Part shown: positions 42,739 to 52,219 of the stretch, piece after piece
How the letters are laid out: each line of letters opens with the position of its first letter
Position numbering within the stretch: the first letter of the stretch is position 1
Notes under the pieces: generated by a model
The model's input: the letters and a program-made list of their open reading frames with translations, nothing else
What the model was told of the DNA's origin: nothing
The model's database searches: none
Origin: JBGPQJ01 sp963829485
Lineage (GTDB): Bacteria; Chloroflexota; Anaerolineae; Anaerolineales; Villigracilaceae
Assembly: GCA_963829485.1 (NCBI GenBank)
Contig: CAWHIK010000004.1
Coordinates: forward strand, 434,001 to 498,000
Direction: 5' to 3'
DNA length: 64,000 nucleotides
Made by a program: the position numbers and the translations under genes

Positions 42739-44187
42739 TTAGAAGATACTCTGGGCAGCCTTCGTGGCGAGGTCGTACCAGGGGGATAAAATGACACCCA
42801 TCACAACGATTCCAACCGTCAAGATAACCAGTGCCAGCGTGTAAGGACGTGAGATCGGCAGCGGTTTCTTTTCATCTTCCTCATTCTCTGCCCTATAAAG
42901 ATAGACATGTTTTAACACGGTCAGGTAGTAAAACAACCCGATAATTGAGTTCAGGACGCCTACTATGGCAAGCCAAATCCAATGGGACTGAATGGCAGAA
43001 TTGAAAACAAACACCTTCGCGACAAATCCACCAAACGGCGGCATGCCGGCCAAGGAAAGAAAGGCAACAAGCATAACCAGGGCGAGCGCAGGCGAGCGCC
43101 GGCTCAGGCCGGAATAGGATTTGATCTCGTCAGAGCCGGTGACTCTTCCGTAAGCAGTCACCGCACCAAACGCAGCCAGGTTGGTCATCACATAGGCGAT
43201 GACGTAGTACACCGTGCTGGTACCGCCCAATTCGCTAAAAGCGACCACGCCGATCAGGATGTAGCCGGCATGAGCAATGGAGGAATAAGCGAGCATCCGC
43301 TTGATGTTCTTTTGTGCGATCGCGAGGAAGTTGCCCAAGGTCATTGTGAGAGTGGCTATGATCGCCAGGATGAATGTCCAATCCACGGAAATTTCAGGGA
43401 AGGCGATCACGAACAGTCGCAGAAGAACCACAAATCCCGCCGCCTTGGATGCAGTGGAGAGGAAACCTGCCACCGGGGTGGGCGAGCCCTGGTACACATC
43501 CGGAGCCCAGAAATGGAATGGGACGGCTGAGATCTTGAAGGCAAGCCCGATGATGATGAACATCATCAGCCCGAGGACAAGAGGCGTCATCTCGTTGATC
43601 TGGGAAATCACTTGATAGTAATTGGTCGTTCCGGTAAACCCAAAAAACAGGCTGAAACCATAGAGCAGGATCGCAGAGGTCATTGCTCCGAAGAGCAGAT
43701 ATTTGAAACCCAATTCGACAGAGAACCTGTCCGAAAGCATGAAACCAGCCAGGACATAAAGAGGGATCGATGTGGTTTCGATCGCCAGGTACAACATGAT
43801 CAGGTCGCCGGAGGAAGCCATCAGGCACATCCCGATCAAGGAGGCAAGAAGCAGGAGATAGGCTTCGGCGCGTTTTCCCAGATTCTCAATATCCATCATG
43901 AATATGGCCGTAACGGCACCGGCGAACATGATAAACACCTTCAGGGAAAAAGCGAGCCAGTCGAAATAGACCATCCCGCCCCAGGCTGAGATCGGGTCGC
44001 CGGGTTGGTCGAGGAACACTGTCAAAGCAAGGATTGCGAAAAGCCCGCCAGCAGTCATCCAGCCTAAATTCACCCTGCGGGAATTCTCTTTCCAGAAAGG
44101 ATCGATCACTAGGATGAGAATACCCAATATCAGGATCAGGGTTTCGGGCAAGACGGCCAGGAAATTAGGAGAACTAAATACGGACAC
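42739..44187 (-). CDS. nuoN: NADH-quinone oxidoreductase subunit N
   Basis: 482 residues, Mrp-antiporter-like subunit of the proton-pumping membrane arm. The membrane-helix pattern, the Glu in AIETTSIPLYVLAG and the Lys in TPVAGFLSTASKAAGF are the channel residues expected. It ends 40 bases before the start codon of atpZ, with the atp promoter in that gap; only one base separates its start from the second nuoM stop. It is the last nuo gene in the cluster. Confidence 0.95.
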   Translation of the reverse strand: MSVFSSPNFLAVLPETLILILGILILVIDPFWKENSRRVNLGWMTAGGLFAILALTVFLDQPGDPISAWGGMVYFDWLAFSLKVFIMFAGAVTAIFMMDIENLGKRAEAYLLLLASLIGMCLMASSGDLIMLYLAIETTSIPLYVLAGFMLSDRFSVELGFKYLLFGAMTSAILLYGFSLFFGFTGTTNYYQVISQINEMTPLVLGLMMFIIIGLAFKISAVPFHFWAPDVYQGSPTPVAGFLSTASKAAGFVVLLRLFVIAFPEISVDWTFILAIIATLTMTLGNFLAIAQKNIKRMLAYSSIAHAGYILIGVVAFSELGGTSTVYYVIAYVMTNLAAFGAVTAYGRVTGSDEIKSYSGLSRRSPALALVMLVAFLSLAGMPPFGGFVAKVFVFNSAIQSHWIWLAIVGVLNSIIGLFYYLTVLKHVYLYRAENEEDEKKPLPISRPYTLALVILTVGIVVMGVILSPWYDLATKAAQSIF

Positions 44188-45738
44188 TTATGCACCTCCC
44201 AGGAGGCTCATGATACTTTGCACACCGGATTGAACCATGGGCACCATTACCCAGGGGAAGACTCCCAGCAGAACCATCACAAAACAAAGGGTCGCGATTG
44301 CCATTTTATCCAACGCGGATACCGGACCGATATGCCCAACAAATTCCTTTGGCATGTCCCCGAAGAAAACGCGGCGGATCGCGATCAGGATATATGCTGC
44401 GGTTATAACGATTGACAAGGAAGCTATAATCGCTACCCAGGGAAGAGTTTGCCAGGTGCCTAGGAAAATCGGGAATTCAGCGACGAAACCGGAGAAACCC
44501 GGCATGCCCATCGATACAAGACCGCCGATGATGAAACCGATCGCTACCCAGGGCAATGGCTTGACCATTCCCCCAAGCTTGGGGATCTCCCTTGTATGAG
44601 CTCGATCATAGACCATGCCTACCGCAGCAAAGAAGAGAGCCGTCATCACGCCGTGAGAAAACATCTGAATACCAGCGCCGGTCATTCCATCTTCTGTCAG
44701 CGTGGCAAAACCAAGCATGACCAAACCCATGTGCGAGACGGATGAAAAGCCGATGACGTATTTCAAATCCTTTTGAACAAAGGCGATAAACGCACCATAC
44801 ACCACGTTTATCAGAGCCAGGAAAATGATCCAACTCATGTGATATTCAGCGCCTTGCGGCAATAACATAATGCCTACACGAAGAGCAGCAAAAGCGCCTA
44901 ATTTCATCAATACACCTGCATGGAACATGGATACAGCCGTCGGCGCTGCGACGTGTCCATCCGGTGACCAGTTGTGGAACGGGAAGATGCCTCCCAGTAC
45001 AGCAAATCCGAAGAAAACAAATGGAAACGCAACCATTTCGAAAGTGAGAGCCGGTACGTTGAAAAGCCATTGGAGCGATGAAGGAACCTGCCAAACGATG
45101 AAATCAAAAACGCCAGACTGCTGCGCTTCAGAAATCGCAAGCATATCGAATGTGTAGACCGATGTCTCCTTGCCGACCACCCAATACATCGCCAGCGCGC
45201 CGATCAGCGAAACCACAGAGCCGATGAACAAGTAAAGGGTCAGCTTCATGGCAGCATACTCGCGAGTCTTGACCCAACCCCAGATAGCGATGAGCAAGTA
45301 CATCGGGAATACGGCAATCTCATAGAAGAAGAAAAGCATGAACAGGTCGAGAGCGACGAAGACACCAAAAACGCCACTTGCGAGGATGAAGAGAAAAGCA
45401 AAGAATTCACGAGGCCGGTCGTCGATCCCCCACGAGATCATCACACCGGTAAACATAACCAGACCCGTTAAAAGGACAAGAGGTGCACTCATCCCGTCGA
45501 CACCCAGCTGCAGGCTGATACCCATTTGAGGAAGCCATTGATACTGCTCCAAGAATTGATATCCCCCCAGAGATTGGTCGTAGTTCAGGTAAACCCACAG
45601 CGATAAAATCAATGCGAAGACTGACGCTGCCAGCGCTGCGACCCTCGTCTCGGACTTTCGATCAGCGGGGATGAGCAGCAACAACAGACCGGCAACTGCG
45701 GGTGTGAAGACAATGATGCTCAAAACCGGAAATTGCAT
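44188..45738 (-). CDS. nuoM: NADH-quinone oxidoreductase subunit M, second (divergent) copy
   Basis: 516 residues, NuoM-like with membrane Glu in FYEIAVFPMYLLI and Lys in VLMKLGAFAAL. The typical HTEAPT of NuoM is HVAAPT here, and the DGHVAAPTAVSMFHAG sequence is unlike its neighbour, so this copy is divergent. It sits directly after nuoM copy one and before nuoN. Two NuoM genes in the operon predict an extra pumping subunit. Confidence 0.93.
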   Translation of the reverse strand: MQFPVLSIIVFTPAVAGLLLLLIPADRKSETRVAALAASVFALILSLWVYLNYDQSLGGYQFLEQYQWLPQMGISLQLGVDGMSAPLVLLTGLVMFTGVMISWGIDDRPREFFAFLFILASGVFGVFVALDLFMLFFFYEIAVFPMYLLIAIWGWVKTREYAAMKLTLYLFIGSVVSLIGALAMYWVVGKETSVYTFDMLAISEAQQSGVFDFIVWQVPSSLQWLFNVPALTFEMVAFPFVFFGFAVLGGIFPFHNWSPDGHVAAPTAVSMFHAGVLMKLGAFAALRVGIMLLPQGAEYHMSWIIFLALINVVYGAFIAFVQKDLKYVIGFSSVSHMGLVMLGFATLTEDGMTGAGIQMFSHGVMTALFFAAVGMVYDRAHTREIPKLGGMVKPLPWVAIGFIIGGLVSMGMPGFSGFVAEFPIFLGTWQTLPWVAIIASLSIVITAAYILIAIRRVFFGDMPKEFVGHIGPVSALDKMAIATLCFVMVLLGVFPWVMVPMVQSGVQSIMSLLGGA

Positions 45739-45750
45739 TGTGCACCTCTC

Positions 45751-47280
45751 CTAGAACAACATTGCCATAGCTTTGTTTACCACATCCATGATCAACATTG
45801 GCCATACGCCAATCAAAACAATAAGGACCATGAGCGGTGCCATGACGATAATTTCTCGAATATTGATTTCAGTCAAGTGGCCGACCCAGTGCTCGTTGAG
45901 AGGACCATGCAGGACCATTTTGATCCCTTTCAGGATGTAGGCACCGGTCATCAACAATCCGATCATGCTGATGGCTGTCCAGGCTGTCAGGACAGGCCAG
46001 GTGCCACGAACTACTTGAAATTCAGCCACAAAGCCGGCCATACCCGGAAGACCCAGCGAAGCCATGGAGGTGAAGATAAGGATGCCTCCATACACCGGGA
46101 CCAACGGGAACAGCCCACCGTATTCTTTCAGATTGCGGGTGTGTGTCCGCTCATAAATAACACCGACCAGGAAAAACATCCCCGCCGCGGACAATCCGTG
46201 AGCGAACATTTGCAGCACTGCACCATTGAGCGCGATATTGGCGCTTAGATTTAAGGTCGGGTCACTGTTATTGACACCGATCAACGCCGCCGCCGCAATG
46301 CCCAAAAGCACAAAGCCCATGTGATTTATGGACGAATAAGCGACGAGGCGCTTGAAGTCCACCTGTCCGAAAGAGCCGAATGCGCCAAACACGATGGCCA
46401 TCGTCGCCAGGAAAGCCAGCCAGCCAGCATAGTGTTGGGATTCTGCCGGGTAAAAGGGCAGTACAAGCCGCAGGAAACCATAAGCACCCAACTTGAGTAA
46501 TATGCCCGCCAGGAGCATGGATCCAGCCGTAGGAGCCTCGGTGTGGGCATCGGGCAGCCAGGTGTGAAATGGCCACACAGGAACCTTGATCGCAAATGCG
46601 ATGACAAAAGCCCAGAATGTGACTGTTTTTACCGTTGTGACGGGAATGCCCATCAACGTCCCGGAAATAGAAGACCATCTTTCGGCGAGAGTCGCTATGT
46701 CGTAAGTCTGGAATAATACTCCGAGCAGCTGGATAGCCAGCAGCAGACCCAAAGACCCTGCCATGGTGTAGATGATGAATTTCAGGGAAGCATAATTCCG
46801 ATTGGTGCTGCCCCACTGGTTGATGAGGAAATACATTGGGACTAGGCCAATCTCCCAGAAGACGAAGAAAATCAAGAGATCCATGGAAAGGAAAACGCCC
46901 AGCATCCCCGCCTCAAGGAAAAGGAAAAGCATCATGTAGGCTTTGACGCGGTCTGTGATACTGAACGAAGCCAGGATCGCCAGCGGTGTCAGCAGGGTTG
47001 TCAACATCACCATGGTCAGCGACAATCCGTCAACGCCTACTTTGAAGGAGGAATTGATCGCTTCGTACCACTCATATCGTTCGACAAATTGGAAACCCAT
47101 CTGGTCAGGATTGAAAGCCTGCCACAGGTAGATTGCCGCTCCGAGCGAAACGAGACTCGCCAACAATGCTGTCCAGCGAATGGCGCGTACCTGGTCCGAT
47201 GGAATGAACAGTATGACCAGCGCCGCCAATACAGGGACGAACAGGATGGTGGTCAGTACATGACTAGAGAAGAAATCCAT
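45751..47280 (-). CDS. nuoM: NADH-quinone oxidoreductase subunit M, first copy
   Basis: 509 residues. Canonical NuoM with the channel Glu in FWEIGLVPMYFLI, the central WLPDAHTEAPTAGSMLLAGILLKLGAYG block and a C-terminal GLPGMAGFVAEFQVV. It follows nuoL and is followed 12 bases later by the second NuoM copy. Sequence identity between the copies is modest by eye, so the duplication is old. Confidence 0.95.
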   Translation of the reverse strand: MDFFSSHVLTTILFVPVLAALVILFIPSDQVRAIRWTALLASLVSLGAAIYLWQAFNPDQMGFQFVERYEWYEAINSSFKVGVDGLSLTMVMLTTLLTPLAILASFSITDRVKAYMMLFLFLEAGMLGVFLSMDLLIFFVFWEIGLVPMYFLINQWGSTNRNYASLKFIIYTMAGSLGLLLAIQLLGVLFQTYDIATLAERWSSISGTLMGIPVTTVKTVTFWAFVIAFAIKVPVWPFHTWLPDAHTEAPTAGSMLLAGILLKLGAYGFLRLVLPFYPAESQHYAGWLAFLATMAIVFGAFGSFGQVDFKRLVAYSSINHMGFVLLGIAAAALIGVNNSDPTLNLSANIALNGAVLQMFAHGLSAAGMFFLVGVIYERTHTRNLKEYGGLFPLVPVYGGILIFTSMASLGLPGMAGFVAEFQVVRGTWPVLTAWTAISMIGLLMTGAYILKGIKMVLHGPLNEHWVGHLTEINIREIIVMAPLMVLIVLIGVWPMLIMDVVNKAMAMLF

Positions 47281-47297
47281 GATTTACTCCTGAAACC

Positions 47298-49463
47298 CTA
47301 AGGCAGGAAGAAATAGACTGCTGCTACCAGGATGATGATCACAGTCATTGACGCGATCATGTATCCCTGAATGCGACCTCGTTGGATCAGGGGAGCAGAT
47401 TCCTTGCCGATCCACTTCGTGCCTTCACCGACGAAATCACCGAAGCCGTTTACCACCGGCGCGTCAAAGTAATTTCGGAAGACATGCCCAATCCATCCCA
47501 CAACTCCTCCGATTGCGTTCAGGAAACCGTCAATTACTTTGCGGTCCATCCAAAGAGAGGTGAACACCTCGGACAGCCAGACAACGGGCTTCACCACGAA
47601 GTAGGCATAAAATTCATCGAAATACCATTTGTTTTTAAGTAACGTGTGCACGGGTCCCAACGGCCTGACGAGCGGATCCGCATCGCCTGCCTTTACTCCC
47701 CGATAAACAAGCCACCCCAATGTGAGACCCCCCAGCGAGATCACGATGGATACCAGCATGGGAACGAAATTAAATTCCAGGACCTCAGGGTGTTCGAGTA
47801 AAGTTCCGCCAACGAATTCATGGATCCAATTGGGGATCGTATGAGCTGTGAGCGCTTCAGGAATACCTCCCCACCCGGCAACGACAGCAAAAAATGCAAG
47901 GAGGATAAGCGGAAGCGTCATGGTCCAGGGAGTTTCCTTGGCATGCTCAGCAGCTTTTGTCCGCGGTTTCCCCAGGAATGTCAGGGTGATCTGTCTCATC
48001 GTATAGAAAGCCGTGAGTGTGGCAGCGATCACAAGCGTTATGAAAACCAACCATTGTCCATGGGCGAATGCATCAGCCAGGATTTCATCCTTCGACCAGA
48101 AACCTGCTGTTACAAAGGGGAAACCCGAAAGCGCAAAACCACCGATCAGGAATGTCCAGAACGTGATGGGCATTTTTTTCCGAAGACCGCCCATGTTGAA
48201 CATGTCCTGAGGATCGACATGCTCGCCTGTATGCAGGACACCATGTTCTACACCGTGAATGACAGAGCCTGACCCGAGGAAGAGCAGTGCTTTGAAGAAG
48301 GCATGGGTCACAAGGTGGAATATGGCTGCGACATAAGCGCCAATTCCCAGAGCTGCGATCATAAATCCCAACTGGGAAATCGTGGAGTAAGCCAGCACTT
48401 TCTTGATGTCATTTTGAGCGACTGCAATCGTTGCGGCGAACAATGCCGTGAAACCGCCGATGATACCCATCGCCATCATTGCCGGGGTGAGATGGTGTAT
48501 AGAACCGCCGGCTGAAGCAAGGGGATAAATTCGTATCGCCAGATACACACCCGCAGAGACCATGGTCGCCGCATGGATCATGGCCGAAACCGGCGTAGGA
48601 CCTTCCATCGCGTCCGGCAACCAAACATGCAGCGGCCATTGAGCGGATTTCCCCACGATACCAATAAAAATTAGAATGGCAATTGCACTGGCTGCAGAAA
48701 TACCTATCGGCGTTAGTGTGGCAGCCAACTCGTGCAGGACTTCCTGGTTATAGAATATCTCCCGGTAATTGAGAGTCCCGGTCAATGTATAAAGATATAC
48801 AATGCCCAGAAGCATGAACACATCGCCAACGCGCGTGGTCATGAAGGCTTTAATGGCGGCATTGCGGGCTGATGGCTTGCCATACCAGAAACCAATCAAC
48901 AAGTACGAGCACAACCCCATAATTTCCCAACCAACGAAAAGGGTAAGGAGGTTGTCCGAAACGACGAGGGTGTACATCCCGAACGCGAACAGACCGATAA
49001 ATGCGAAAAACCGGGAGAACATCGGCTCAACGGACATATCTGTGTGTTCGTGTCCATCTACACCTTTAACCGTCGCGCCGTGTGGAGGAAGACCTTTCCG
49101 GTCATGGTCCCCTTTTGGCTGGCCGAAATTATGATATCCAATACTGTAGATAAAAATCATCAAAACGGTCCAACCGACAAAGAAGAGTGTGATCACAGTT
49201 AATGGATCCGCCATCACGCCGACCTGAAGGAATGTATCGCCTGTGGGAAGCCAATTAATACTGGACTGAAAAATTTCCTTTCCAAATTCCTCGATCGATA
49301 CCGCTGTTGAGAAAACGACCATACTGCCGAGCCACGAAATAACAGCGGCTGCCACGGCGATCGAAAAACTTACAGCCTTCCACCGGTTGGTGAAAAGGAT
49401 GATGACCACAAACGCCAGCAGCGGTGGGAGAGGTATCAGCCATAGAATGTTTTCTGTCGTCAT
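47298..49463 (-). CDS. nuoL: NADH-quinone oxidoreductase subunit L
   Basis: 721 residues, the largest membrane-arm subunit. SWEIMGLCSYLLIGFWYGKPSAR-like motif (GWEIMGLCSYLLIGFW), then SAQWPLHVWLPDAMEGPTPVSAMIHAATMVSAGVYL and LAYSTISQLGFMIAALG are the conserved helices with the channel Lys and His. The C-terminus is long and amphipathic (lateral helix region), ending in a single membrane segment. GGAGAAC precedes the ATG. Confidence 0.96.
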   Translation of the reverse strand: MTTENILWLIPLPPLLAFVVIILFTNRWKAVSFSIAVAAAVISWLGSMVVFSTAVSIEEFGKEIFQSSINWLPTGDTFLQVGVMADPLTVITLFFVGWTVLMIFIYSIGYHNFGQPKGDHDRKGLPPHGATVKGVDGHEHTDMSVEPMFSRFFAFIGLFAFGMYTLVVSDNLLTLFVGWEIMGLCSYLLIGFWYGKPSARNAAIKAFMTTRVGDVFMLLGIVYLYTLTGTLNYREIFYNQEVLHELAATLTPIGISAASAIAILIFIGIVGKSAQWPLHVWLPDAMEGPTPVSAMIHAATMVSAGVYLAIRIYPLASAGGSIHHLTPAMMAMGIIGGFTALFAATIAVAQNDIKKVLAYSTISQLGFMIAALGIGAYVAAIFHLVTHAFFKALLFLGSGSVIHGVEHGVLHTGEHVDPQDMFNMGGLRKKMPITFWTFLIGGFALSGFPFVTAGFWSKDEILADAFAHGQWLVFITLVIAATLTAFYTMRQITLTFLGKPRTKAAEHAKETPWTMTLPLILLAFFAVVAGWGGIPEALTAHTIPNWIHEFVGGTLLEHPEVLEFNFVPMLVSIVISLGGLTLGWLVYRGVKAGDADPLVRPLGPVHTLLKNKWYFDEFYAYFVVKPVVWLSEVFTSLWMDRKVIDGFLNAIGGVVGWIGHVFRNYFDAPVVNGFGDFVGEGTKWIGKESAPLIQRGRIQGYMIASMTVIIILVAAVYFFLP

Positions 49464-49473
49464 AAAAGTTCTC

Positions 49474-49782
49474 CTACCACTTCATCAAATCGATCTCATC
49501 CGCCACAACGGTGTTGAAGCGGCGGTAAACGGAAATCACAAGCGCCAGACCCACAGCAACTTCCGCGGCGGCTACAGCAAAAACGATGATCGCAAAAACC
49601 TGCCCGGCCATATTCAGAATGTCTCCATAGCGCCAGAAAGCGACCAGGTTGATGTTGACCGCGTTCAGCATCAACTCAACGCTGAGCAGGATAGCGACCG
49701 CATTCTTGCGAGCCAACACACCGAACAATCCAATGCTGAACAACGCTGCGGACAAGAGGAGTAACCAGGAAAGTGGGATCAT
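49474..49782 (-). CDS. nuoK: NADH-quinone oxidoreductase subunit K
   Basis: 102 residues from ATG 49782 with AGGAGG upstream; the longer open frame to 49863 overlaps nuoJ. Three membrane helices with the two conserved glutamates in SVELMLNAVNINLVAF and AAAEVAVGLALVISVYRR. It is ten bases from nuoL. Confidence 0.95.
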   Translation of the reverse strand: MIPLSWLLLLSAALFSIGLFGVLARKNAVAILLSVELMLNAVNINLVAFWRYGDILNMAGQVFAIIVFAVAAAEVAVGLALVISVYRRFNTVVADEIDLMKW

Positions 49783-49792
49783 GTAATTCCTC

Positions 49793-50299
49793 CTATTTCC
49801 TGTTGGATGCCACGTACACTGCGCCGACGAGGGCGGCAAGAAGAAGTACGGATGCCACTTCAAAGGGCAGCAAGTAAGCGGATGGTTGAAGCAGCGAGTC
49901 GCCTAAAAGTCTTAGCGTATCCGCGCTGCCGATCAATTTTGGTTGCTGGGAGAAACCGGTCCAGGAACTTAGCATATAGACAAGCGCAGCAAACAGTAAA
50001 ACGCCAATGATCCCTGCCAGCCAGGCACGCTTGTTCATTTGGGGACCCTTATCCAACATCTCGCGGCGGGTCAGCATGACAGCGAAAATGAACATGATGG
50101 CGATAGCGCCAATGTAGACGACGACCTGCACCACGGCGAGGAATCCGGCTTCGAGGACAGCGAAAATCACCGCAACTCCAAAAAGCGTTGCGATGAGCCA
50201 CAAGGCTGCGTGAACCATGTTTCGAGTCGTCGTAACCATGACGGCTGAAATGAGGATCACAGCTGCGGCAATGAGGAAAATAATCTGCAAAGCAGTCAT
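49793..50299 (-). CDS. nuoJ: NADH-quinone oxidoreductase subunit J
   Basis: 168 residues, five membrane helices. NMVHAALWLIATLFGVAVIFAVLEAGFLAVVQVVVYIGAIAIMFIFAVML is the family block (here split into pieces: NMVHAALWLIATLFGVAVIF, then FLAVVQVVVYIGAIAIMFIF), with the pi-bulge region expected at helix 3. It follows nuoH without the iron-sulphur nuoI that usually lies between them. Confidence 0.93.
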   Translation of the reverse strand: MTALQIIFLIAAAVILISAVMVTTTRNMVHAALWLIATLFGVAVIFAVLEAGFLAVVQVVVYIGAIAIMFIFAVMLTRREMLDKGPQMNKRAWLAGIIGVLLFAALVYMLSSWTGFSQQPKLIGSADTLRLLGDSLLQPSAYLLPFEVASVLLLAALVGAVYVASNRK

Positions 50300-50320
50300 T
50301 CCAATAAACTCCTTATCTGC

Positions 50321-51505
50321 CTACTGATGTGCCAATTCCACAACAGCGGGAGCCGATTGTTCTTCCGTACGGCGTTTTTTCCTCGCTTGCGAGCGAAGGA
50401 TTTCAACGGTAATCCATCCAAGGATCACATTTGCGGCAAGCATTCCAACGATATAGACTGACGTTCCAAACAGCAACTTGTGCACAACCGCTGTCATAAT
50501 CAAAATGGCAATTGAGAATGGAACCAGGAATTTCCAGTTGAAATACAGCATGTGATCGATGCGAATGCGGGGGACAGTGTATTTAATCCACATGATGATC
50601 CAGTAACCGATCAATGCCTTGATAAAGAAATAGAAAACACCCAGAATAGGCATTTGAGCAACGCCGGGACCGTTATATCCACCAAAGAAAAGGATTGATA
50701 TGAACGCTCCAAAGGTGAACGCATGAAGTAATTCGCCGGCATAAAAAAGTCCGAACTTCATGCCGGAATATTCGATGTGGTAACCGGATACGATCTCCAA
50801 TTCACCTTCATTCAAGTCAAAAGGCGAACGGCCTAATTCGGCAATGGCGCTGATCAAGAATACGAGAGCCGCAAGCGGCACAACCAGGACAAACCAGTAT
50901 TGAGTCTGCGCCTGGGAAATGGTCAACATGCTCATGGAACCGGTCAGGATAGCCGGGATCAAAAGGATGACCACCATCGGGATCTCGTAGGAGATCATGT
51001 TGGCGACCATGCGATACGCGCCCACCAGAGCGAACTTGTTGTTCGAAGACCAACCAGCCATGATGATCGAGAGGGTGCCGATCGCTCCTGCCGCAACGAT
51101 ATAAAGGAGCGCCACGTTGAGATCCACACCGAAAACAACTTCCGCAATGGGAAGGATTGCCCATAACAACAGCACTGAAAACAGGGACAAAATCGGGGCA
51201 AGATTGTACACAAATACATCTGCTCCGGTAGGTGTCGTATCTTCCTTAATTAGCAATTTGATAATGTCAGCGAATGGCTGGAAAATACCCCAGGGACCAA
51301 TGCGATTGGGTCCCAACCTGTCCTGGAAACGCGCAACGACTTTCCGCTCGATCCAGACCAGGAAGACATCCAGAACCATCGCGACCACGATCAAAATAAT
51401 GATGCCTATAAAGGTTAATAGAATATCTGCAATGGCTTGATTCACGCCCCAGCCAACCAGGAGGGACATCAACCAGTTATAGAGATTGCCGACAGGATCC
51501 TGCAT
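50321..51505 (-). CDS. nuoH: NADH-quinone oxidoreductase subunit H
   Basis: 394 residues. Membrane subunit forming the quinone site, with VWIERKVVARFQDRLGPNRIG, LGRSPFDLNEGELEIVSGYHIEYSG and a conserved C-terminal helix. GTGATGCATG with AAGGAG upstream. A terminator-like hairpin separates nuoA from nuoH. The C-terminal 25 residues are charged and not conserved. Confidence 0.95.
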   Translation of the reverse strand: MQDPVGNLYNWLMSLLVGWGVNQAIADILLTFIGIIILIVVAMVLDVFLVWIERKVVARFQDRLGPNRIGPWGIFQPFADIIKLLIKEDTTPTGADVFVYNLAPILSLFSVLLLWAILPIAEVVFGVDLNVALLYIVAAGAIGTLSIIMAGWSSNNKFALVGAYRMVANMISYEIPMVVILLIPAILTGSMSMLTISQAQTQYWFVLVVPLAALVFLISAIAELGRSPFDLNEGELEIVSGYHIEYSGMKFGLFYAGELLHAFTFGAFISILFFGGYNGPGVAQMPILGVFYFFIKALIGYWIIMWIKYTVPRIRIDHMLYFNWKFLVPFSIAILIMTAVVHKLLFGTSVYIVGMLAANVILGWITVEILRSQARKKRRTEEQSAPAVVELAHQ

Positions 51506-51524
51506 GCATCACTCCTTGATTACG

Positions 51525-51558
51525 AGAAAAGGGCTGGAAGGATTTTTCCTTTCAGCCC
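51525..51558 (-). terminator. Terminator-like hairpin between nuoA and nuoH
   Basis: On the minus strand GGGCTGAAAGG (51558-51548) with CCTTCCAGCCC (51541-51531), one mismatch, loop AAAAAT, then TTTT. Likely a partial terminator that reduces transcription of the rest of the operon. Confidence 0.6.
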
Positions 51559-51572
51559 CAGAAACAACCGGA

Positions 51573-51926
51573 TTAATTCCACTCCAGCATGCCTTTGCGC
51601 CAGGTGAATACTAATCCAGCAACAAGGATGAGGATGAAAATGACACCTTCCACGACAGCGAACATGGGCAGCGCGTTGAGGGATATAGCCCAGGGGAAAA
51701 GAAAAACCGTTTCGACATCAAAAACCAGGAATATCAATGCAAATACATAGTATTGAGCCTTGAACTGCACCCAGCTCTCGCCCACCGTTTCCATACCGCA
51801 CTCGTACGTACTTTGCTTAATGGGGTTGGGCTTACGAGGACCCAGAATTCTGGCAGTCAAGATCGCTGCAAAGGGTACGATTATTGCGACGATCATGAAG
51901 AGAAGGATATAAAGCCAGCTTTGCAT
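51573..51926 (-). CDS. nuoA: NADH-quinone oxidoreductase subunit A
   Basis: 117 residues, three membrane helices, YECGMETVGESWVQFKAQYYVFALIFLVFDVETVFLFPWA (shown here as pieces: YECGMETVGE, then YYVFALIFLVFDVETVFLFP) is the conserved loop and helix. GGAG stands upstream of the ATG. It is first in the operon, preceded by an extended -10 promoter. NuoB, C and D, which often follow NuoA, are absent here. Confidence 0.95.
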   Translation of the reverse strand: MQSWLYILLFMIVAIIVPFAAILTARILGPRKPNPIKQSTYECGMETVGESWVQFKAQYYVFALIFLVFDVETVFLFPWAISLNALPMFAVVEGVIFILILVAGLVFTWRKGMLEWN

Positions 51927-51981
51927 AGATGCTCCAAATCAGGGTAGGATTGTGTGAATTAGTGCACAAGAGGCATTCGAC

Positions 51982-51990
51982 ATTTTATCA
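51982..51990 (-). promoter_or_regulatory. Extended -10 promoter of the nuo operon
   Basis: On the minus strand TGA-TAAAAT, 55 bases before the nuoA ATG. No convincing -35. Confidence 0.45.
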
Positions 51991-52175
51991 TAAGAGAAAA
52001 ATAAGAAAAACCTACCCTTGTAAGTATTACACATGATATTTGTCACAATTTTTATCCATTTTCCCTAACATTGATCCTTTCTTTTTTTTATGGGAAGTCT
52101 GCCAATTGGCAATAAAATGAGAAAACTTGTCGTCCAAATTGCCTTCGTTTGAGGTTATCCAAGATATCGAGTTAA

Positions 52176-52184
52176 TGCTAAACT
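52176..52184 (+). promoter_or_regulatory. Extended -10 promoter of the tryptophanase-family gene
   Basis: TGC-TAAACT, identical to the box at 4967, about 35 bases before the ATG at 52220. The remainder of the gap 51927-52219 is AT-rich with no other feature I can name, and no leader peptide like TnaC is evident. Confidence 0.5.
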
Positions 52185-52219
52185 AAAATCATCCGAACAT
52201 AATCTTTCTAGGAGGATAT

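Noticed and set aside
42982..46248. Charged plus-strand open frames within the nuo region
   Set aside because: They lie antisense to conserved membrane proteins and show the His/Gln/Arg-rich composition typical of shadow frames.
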